From: Myxococcales bacterium
GTDB taxonomy: Bacteria > Myxococcota_A > Polyangia > Polyangiales > Houyiibacteriaceae
Reading direction: 5' to 3'
Assembly (NCBI GenBank): GCA_013002645.1
Contig: JABDJF010000714.1
Location: forward strand, 1-7,983
DNA: 7,983 bases
Shown here: positions 5,420-7,983 of the stretch, piece after piece
How the letters are laid out: every line of letters begins with the position of its first letter
How positions within the stretch are numbered: position 1 is the first letter of the stretch
Translations under genes and position numbers: made by a program
Notes under the pieces: generated by a model
The model's input: only the letters and a program-made list of their open reading frames with translations
Told to the model about the DNA's origin: nothing
Databases searched by the model: none

Positions 5420-6511
5420 ATGCAACGCCTGCCCCACCTTCTCGCTTGCGCCTTACTCGTTGTCACGCCCTCGGGGTGCGGTGGCGGGCCGTCCAAGCCG
5501 GCGCTCATGGCGAACATGGTCAAAGACGACGTGACCGTGAATCAGTTGCGGACGAGAAACTACCAATACGCCGTTCACTTTGCGGAGCTCGTCTCGATGT
5601 GTGTGGCGGAGATCGTCGCATCGAGCGACGACCGAGATGTGCGTGAGCGAGCGTATCAATGGCGGATGTGGGCGTCGCCCCAGGCGAGAGCCGCGGCGTT
5701 CGACCAAGATCCGCTGGTCGGCTTGCTGGAACTATGGGTTTTGTCTGCGCAACAGCGCCAATACTTCGTCGAAGGCGGGGGCAAGGACGCATTCGGCAAC
5801 CGCCAGGATTGCGCTCTCGAGACGGCGAGAGAGCTCGAGGAAGAGGGCGGGCGCATCATCTCAGTCGTCTTGGCTGAAGGAGATAAGGAAGCCATGTACG
5901 AGGCTGCGTTCGCGTGGGTCGCCGAACATCCGATCGAAGGGCAGCTCGCCGTTCGACCGACGGCTCGATCCGACCTTGCAAGGCTCGTCCCCGAGGAGAG
6001 GCAAGGCGGCCTCAAAGCGGTCGGCAGCATCGAAGACACGTTCACGGATCTAAACGACCGGATCACGGTTCTCACGGCACAGATGCCGGTCGAGGCGCGC
6101 TGGCAAGCGGAATACCTCGTCAACTCCTTGTTCGAGGAACGGATTGAGTCACCGACGCGTTCCATGATCGACTCGGTGGAGAGCATGGTCGACCTGCTCG
6201 GCGAGCTCGAGAGCGTGTTCAGCAATCAGGTCAACGCGCTCCTCGCAGGCGTCGAGGAGGCGAGACTCGCGGTCTTCGACGCGGTCACGGAAGAGCGCAC
6301 CGCCATCTTGACGGCCGTCACCAGCGAGCGCTCGGCCATGATGGACGAGCTCGACGAGCAGATGCTGTCGGCCTCGACCGAGCTCGACCGAGTGGGCCGA
6401 GGCCTCGTCGATCATGTCTTCCTGCGCCTGGTCCAGGTGCTCGTCCTAGTGGGGGTTTTCAAGATTGGGATGACCCTGCTGCGAAAAAGACGCAGCGGCA
6501 GCGACGACTAG
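5420..6511 (+). CDS. Lipoprotein with hendecad coiled coil and C-terminal membrane helix
   Basis: From ATG 5420 the product is 363 aa. Residues 1-19 are a lipoprotein-type signal ending SGC, with Cys20 the likely lipidated residue. The frame is open back to TTG 5354, which overlaps the A2 stop as TTGA; that start would bury the signal 22 residues in, so ATG is preferred although its ribosome site is weak. Residues 40-145 are a helical domain with WRMWASPQAR, DPLVGLLELWVLSAQQRQYF and a G-x-D-A-F-G stretch, a combination I remember from uncharacterised proteobacterial proteins. Residues 270-325 hold about five 11-residue repeats (for example RLAVFDAVTEE, RTAILTAVTSE), typical of hendecad coiled coils. 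A membrane helix lies at about 332-353, followed by KRR. Lipid at one end and a helix at the other suggest an envelope-spanning or tethering protein that oligomerises. It is the last gene of the cluster, 62 nt after A2. Confidence 0.85.
   Translation: MQRLPHLLACALLVVTPSGCGGGPSKPALMANMVKDDVTVNQLRTRNYQYAVHFAELVSMCVAEIVASSDDRDVRERAYQWRMWASPQARAAAFDQDPLVGLLELWVLSAQQRQYFVEGGGKDAFGNRQDCALETARELEEEGGRIISVVLAEGDKEAMYEAAFAWVAEHPIEGQLAVRPTARSDLARLVPEERQGGLKAVGSIEDTFTDLNDRITVLTAQMPVEARWQAEYLVNSLFEERIESPTRSMIDSVESMVDLLGELESVFSNQVNALLAGVEEARLAVFDAVTEERTAILTAVTSERSAMMDELDEQMLSASTELDRVGRGLVDHVFLRLVQVLVLVGVFKIGMTLLRKRRSGSDD
6230..6394 (+). repeat. Hendecad (11-residue) coding repeat within the lipoprotein gene
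   Basis: Five consecutive 11-residue units begin at residue 271 (VNALLAGVEEA), followed by RLAVFDAVTEE, RTAILTAVTSE, RSAMMDELDEQ and MLSASTELDRV. Units 2-4 share Arg-x-Ala-hydrophobic-hydrophobic at their start and acidic residues at the end. The DNA has diverged, so this is a protein-level repeat. Confidence 0.7.
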
Positions 6512-6548
6512 GCTCGTAAGCCTCGGGTTCGTTCTTTTGCGGCTGAGG

Positions 6549-6938
6549 TCACGGGGTGACGCGCTCCGCGTTCCGTAAGATCGAAACGAAAGCGAGGAAA
6601 GCCGAAATGTCTGTCAACAAGTTCGCGACCGAGCCCGTGATTGTGATGAAGGCAAACACCAACACGACCTGCTTTGCATCCGCTTCCGAGATTTGCTGAG
6701 CGATCCGGAAAAATGCAAGTGCGAGCGCAGCCGCGGAGGCGGATATCACAAGCGAGTACATCGTCCAAACCTGGCAGAGCCAGAGCCATCGGGATTTGAT
6801 CGGGATTGGCATTCCTTGAATGACACCACTCGTAACCACAACGCCTGCGTCGTTCATCTTTCCCACCAGAAAGAGGAACGTCACAACCCCACCCAAGAAG
6901 ATGGCAGACGTCATTCCCATCACGTTGATACTGGACAT
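6549..6938 (-). CDS. P7: small three-helix membrane protein of the P family
   Basis: The product is 129 aa. ATG 6938 is chosen over a GTG at 6956 because it has GGAGAGG seven bases upstream and places the signature at family positions: G38-x3-G42-M-P44-I-P-x3-R50-W51. TM1 is about 8-26, TM2 about 59-77, an acidic loop (SEADAKQ) near 84-90, TM3 about 91-115, and the tail carries VSILRNAERVTP. It is the intact sister of P6; the two share long identical peptide stretches such as QGMPIPIKSRWLWL and ITGSVANLLT, and visibly similar DNA. It converges on the lipoprotein gene with 37 nt between stops. A copy of the leader repeat sits 33 nt upstream, suggesting its own promoter or leader. Function unknown. 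Confidence 0.85.
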   Translation of the reverse strand: MSSINVMGMTSAIFLGGVVTFLFLVGKMNDAGVVVTSGVIQGMPIPIKSRWLWLCQVWTMYSLVISASAAALALAFFRIAQQISEADAKQVVLVFAFITITGSVANLLTDISAFLAFVSILRNAERVTP

Positions 6939-6971
6939 GTCCCGACCTCTCCGCACCGTCGCCTGCTAGGC

Positions 6972-7046
6972 CCGAGCACAGCCCGCGACGGCTCGAGCCC
7001 TGCCCGGTGAGCGCACGGTACTTGGTTGGGGAATGGGGCAGCAAGG
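6972..7046 (-). repeat. 75-nt P-gene leader repeat, copy A (upstream of P7)
   Basis: This aligns over its full 75 nt without gaps to copy B at 7473-7547. Shared blocks include CACAGCCCGCGACGG, GCCCTGCCCGGTGA and a GCAAGG end (plus-strand reading). It starts 10 nt after the stop of P8 and finishes 33 nt before the P7 start. It contains the perfect 10-bp palindrome GGCTCGAGCC (6990-6999), which copy B has only imperfectly. Confidence 0.85.
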
Positions 7047-7056
7047 ATGTCGTCGC

Positions 7057-7440
7057 TCAGTCCCCTTCGCCTCGGCGCAACACGGAAAAGATGTAGCTCG
7101 TCCAGATCGGGAAGAGGATCGTAACAAATGCGCCGCCACCAAGACCGGCGGTCGCGCACAGGTATGCAGTTTGCCTCGCTGCGTCTCCCTCGACGGTTCC
7201 CGCCGCAAAGACGAATGCCACTCCCACCGTCAGGAGCACAACGTCCAAGCTCAGCCAAATAGAGAGGTAGTCGTGAAAGAACAGCATTCGCCGATAGCTC
7301 ATCGATATGGGGACTCCGTCCACGATTCCAGTCACAATGTGATCGCGCCGCTCCCACAGTCTCTTCGAGAACTGCGGCACCGTCCCAGCGGTCAGTGCGA
7401 ACACGGCAAGCAACAGGGCGATGGTGGTGGTCTCTGACAT
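7057..7440 (-). CDS. P8: small three-helix membrane protein of the P family
   Basis: The open frame reaches back to 7497, but ATG 7440 gives the family length of 127 aa and the aligned signature G38-x3-G42-V-P44-I-S-x3-R50, here followed by Arg rather than Trp or Tyr. A GGAAAG sequence seven bases upstream may be the ribosome site. The longer form would read through the leader repeat. TM1 is about 5-23, TM2 about 59-79, an acidic spot (VEGDAARQ) near 82-89, TM3 about 90-114, and the tail has FSVLRRGEGD, more acidic at its end than in relatives. It lies between P9 and P7 on the same strand, with leader repeats both before and after it. Function unknown. Confidence 0.85.
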   Translation of the reverse strand: MSETTTIALLLAVFALTAGTVPQFSKRLWERRDHIVTGIVDGVPISMSYRRMLFFHDYLSIWLSLDVVLLTVGVAFVFAAGTVEGDAARQTAYLCATAGLGGGAFVTILFPIWTSYIFSVLRRGEGD

Positions 7441-7472
7441 GGCTACGCTTTCCAATCCGTCGGACGCTGAAA

Positions 7473-7547
7473 CCGAACACAGCCCGCGACGGCCCAAGCC
7501 CTGCCCGGTGAACGGACAGTACTAAGGGGACAGACCGGGGAGCAAGG
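7473..7547 (-). repeat. 75-nt P-gene leader repeat, copy B (upstream of P8)
   Basis: Full-length match to copy A (6972-7046). It begins directly after the stop codon of P9 (7548-7550) and ends 32 nt before the P8 start. The constant place between one P gene's stop and the next start suggests that repeat plus gene is the unit that duplicates, and that the repeat may carry a promoter, leader or transcription end. Confidence 0.85.
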
Positions 7548-7937
7548 TCAGTCTGCTTCGGCTTTGCGCACGTGCGATCTGAGCATTCGGTACCAGCTCG
7601 GCGTTTGCATCAACCAGCCCACACTGCACGCCGCAATGAAGGCGTTGAAATACGCATATATTCTCACGTACTCGGAACCGACGCTCCGACCGAGCAACAC
7701 GAAACCGCCGGCCCCTGCGCTCATGACCAAGACCAAGATGCCGATGTCGAGGAAGAACCCGACACGAAGGAGGTGGTAACGATACTCTATCGAGATTGGC
7801 AGACCTTCGAGGACGCCGGTCATGATGGCGTTTGAGCGGCTCCAGATCTTCCTGTCCATACGCTCATAGAGAAACGCGAGCGCGACGCCGAGGGCGAAGA
7901 TCACAGCTATCGCGTAGAAGTCTGGTATGTCATTCAT
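7548..7937 (-). CDS. P9: small three-helix membrane protein of the P family
   Basis: The product is 129 aa from ATG 7937, with a weak CAGG ribosome site seven bases upstream. The signature is G41-x3-G45-L-P47-I-S-x3-R53-Y54, shifted by three residues because the segment before it is longer. The N terminus MNDIPD is acidic. TM1 is about 7-24, a basic stretch (ERMDRKIWSR) follows, TM2 is about 62-82, the TM3 region about 93-113, and the tail reads MLRSHVRKAEAD. It is the first of the three minus-strand P genes at this end and is not preceded by the leader repeat within the window. Function unknown. Confidence 0.85.
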   Translation of the reverse strand: MNDIPDFYAIAVIFALGVALAFLYERMDRKIWSRSNAIMTGVLEGLPISIEYRYHLLRVGFFLDIGILVLVMSAGAGGFVLLGRSVGSEYVRIYAYFNAFIAACSVGWLMQTPSWYRMLRSHVRKAEAD

Positions 7938-7954
7938 TGGATGCCTGGTGGGGG

Positions 7955-7976
7955 TTTTTATTTAAAACTTATGATA
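7955..7976 (-). promoter_or_regulatory. AT-rich candidate promoter upstream of P9
   Basis: This 22-nt A/T-rich tract stands out in GC-rich DNA. On the minus strand it includes TATCAT (7976-7971), one base from the -10 consensus, 33 nt before the P9 start. A matching -35 would fall at or beyond the window edge and cannot be checked. Confidence 0.35.
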
Positions 7977-7983
7977 GCGGTGG

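Noticed and set aside
5656..6225. 189-codon minus-strand frame across the lipoprotein gene
   Set aside because: Ser-rich shadow of a well-supported plus-strand gene; no domain features.
6510..6523. Hairpin AGGCT-CGTA-AGCCT after the lipoprotein gene as terminator
   Set aside because: The stem is only five base pairs and the following T-rich stretch is interrupted; too weak to call.
6972..7547. CRISPR-like array from the repeated 75-nt units
   Set aside because: The repeats are long, separated by a whole gene and positioned as gene leaders; there are no short spacers and no cas genes.

Overview
The window looks like an accessory region of a high-GC genome. The GC-rich third codon positions, lipoproteins, a Cys-rich secreted protein and a TPR sensor protein suggest a myxobacterium-like organism (Myxococcota, former Deltaproteobacteria). 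That assignment is inferred from style only; no housekeeping or rRNA marker is present.

Layout. (1) 1-753 (+): a TPR protein of the TPR-S/DUF4071 (TRAFs-binding-like) type, possibly the C-terminal part of a larger protein because the frame touches the window edge. (2) 785-2887: five members of one family of small membrane proteins, here called P. P1 and P2 are on the minus strand as a tight pair. P3, P4 and the truncated P5 are on the plus strand. (3) 2888-3294: no intact gene; it holds a decayed fragment resembling an IS3-type transposase. (4) 3295-3779 (-): P6, a P-family pseudogene with a copy of a 75-nt leader repeat. (5) 3911-6511 (+): a compact four-gene cluster made of membrane protein A1, a 15-cysteine exported protein, membrane protein A2 (a paralogue of A1) and a lipoprotein with hendecad coiled-coil repeats and a C-terminal membrane helix. 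(6) 6549-7937 (-): three more P genes (P7, P8, P9). P7 and P8 each follow a copy of the 75-nt leader repeat.

The main discovery is the P family: nine loci in 8 kb, seven intact at 127-129 aa. Each has a transmembrane helix, a short loop with the signature G-x3-G-[VLIM]-P-x5-R-[WYR], two further hydrophobic blocks with an acidic loop between them, and a basic tail ending in a VLR-x-A-like motif. After start correction the signature falls at the same residue numbers (G38, G42, P44, R50) in six of the seven intact proteins; in P9 it is shifted by three. I recognise no named family for it. P6 and P7 are close sisters in direct orientation on either side of the four-gene cluster, which suggests that block was inserted or duplicated between them and could be lost by recombination.

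How the genes work together is not known. Diverged paralogues, a truncated copy, a pseudogene, an IS scar and an adjacent TPR-S protein fit a fast-evolving locus such as a conflict, recognition or envelope-stress system, but nothing in the sequence proves a function.
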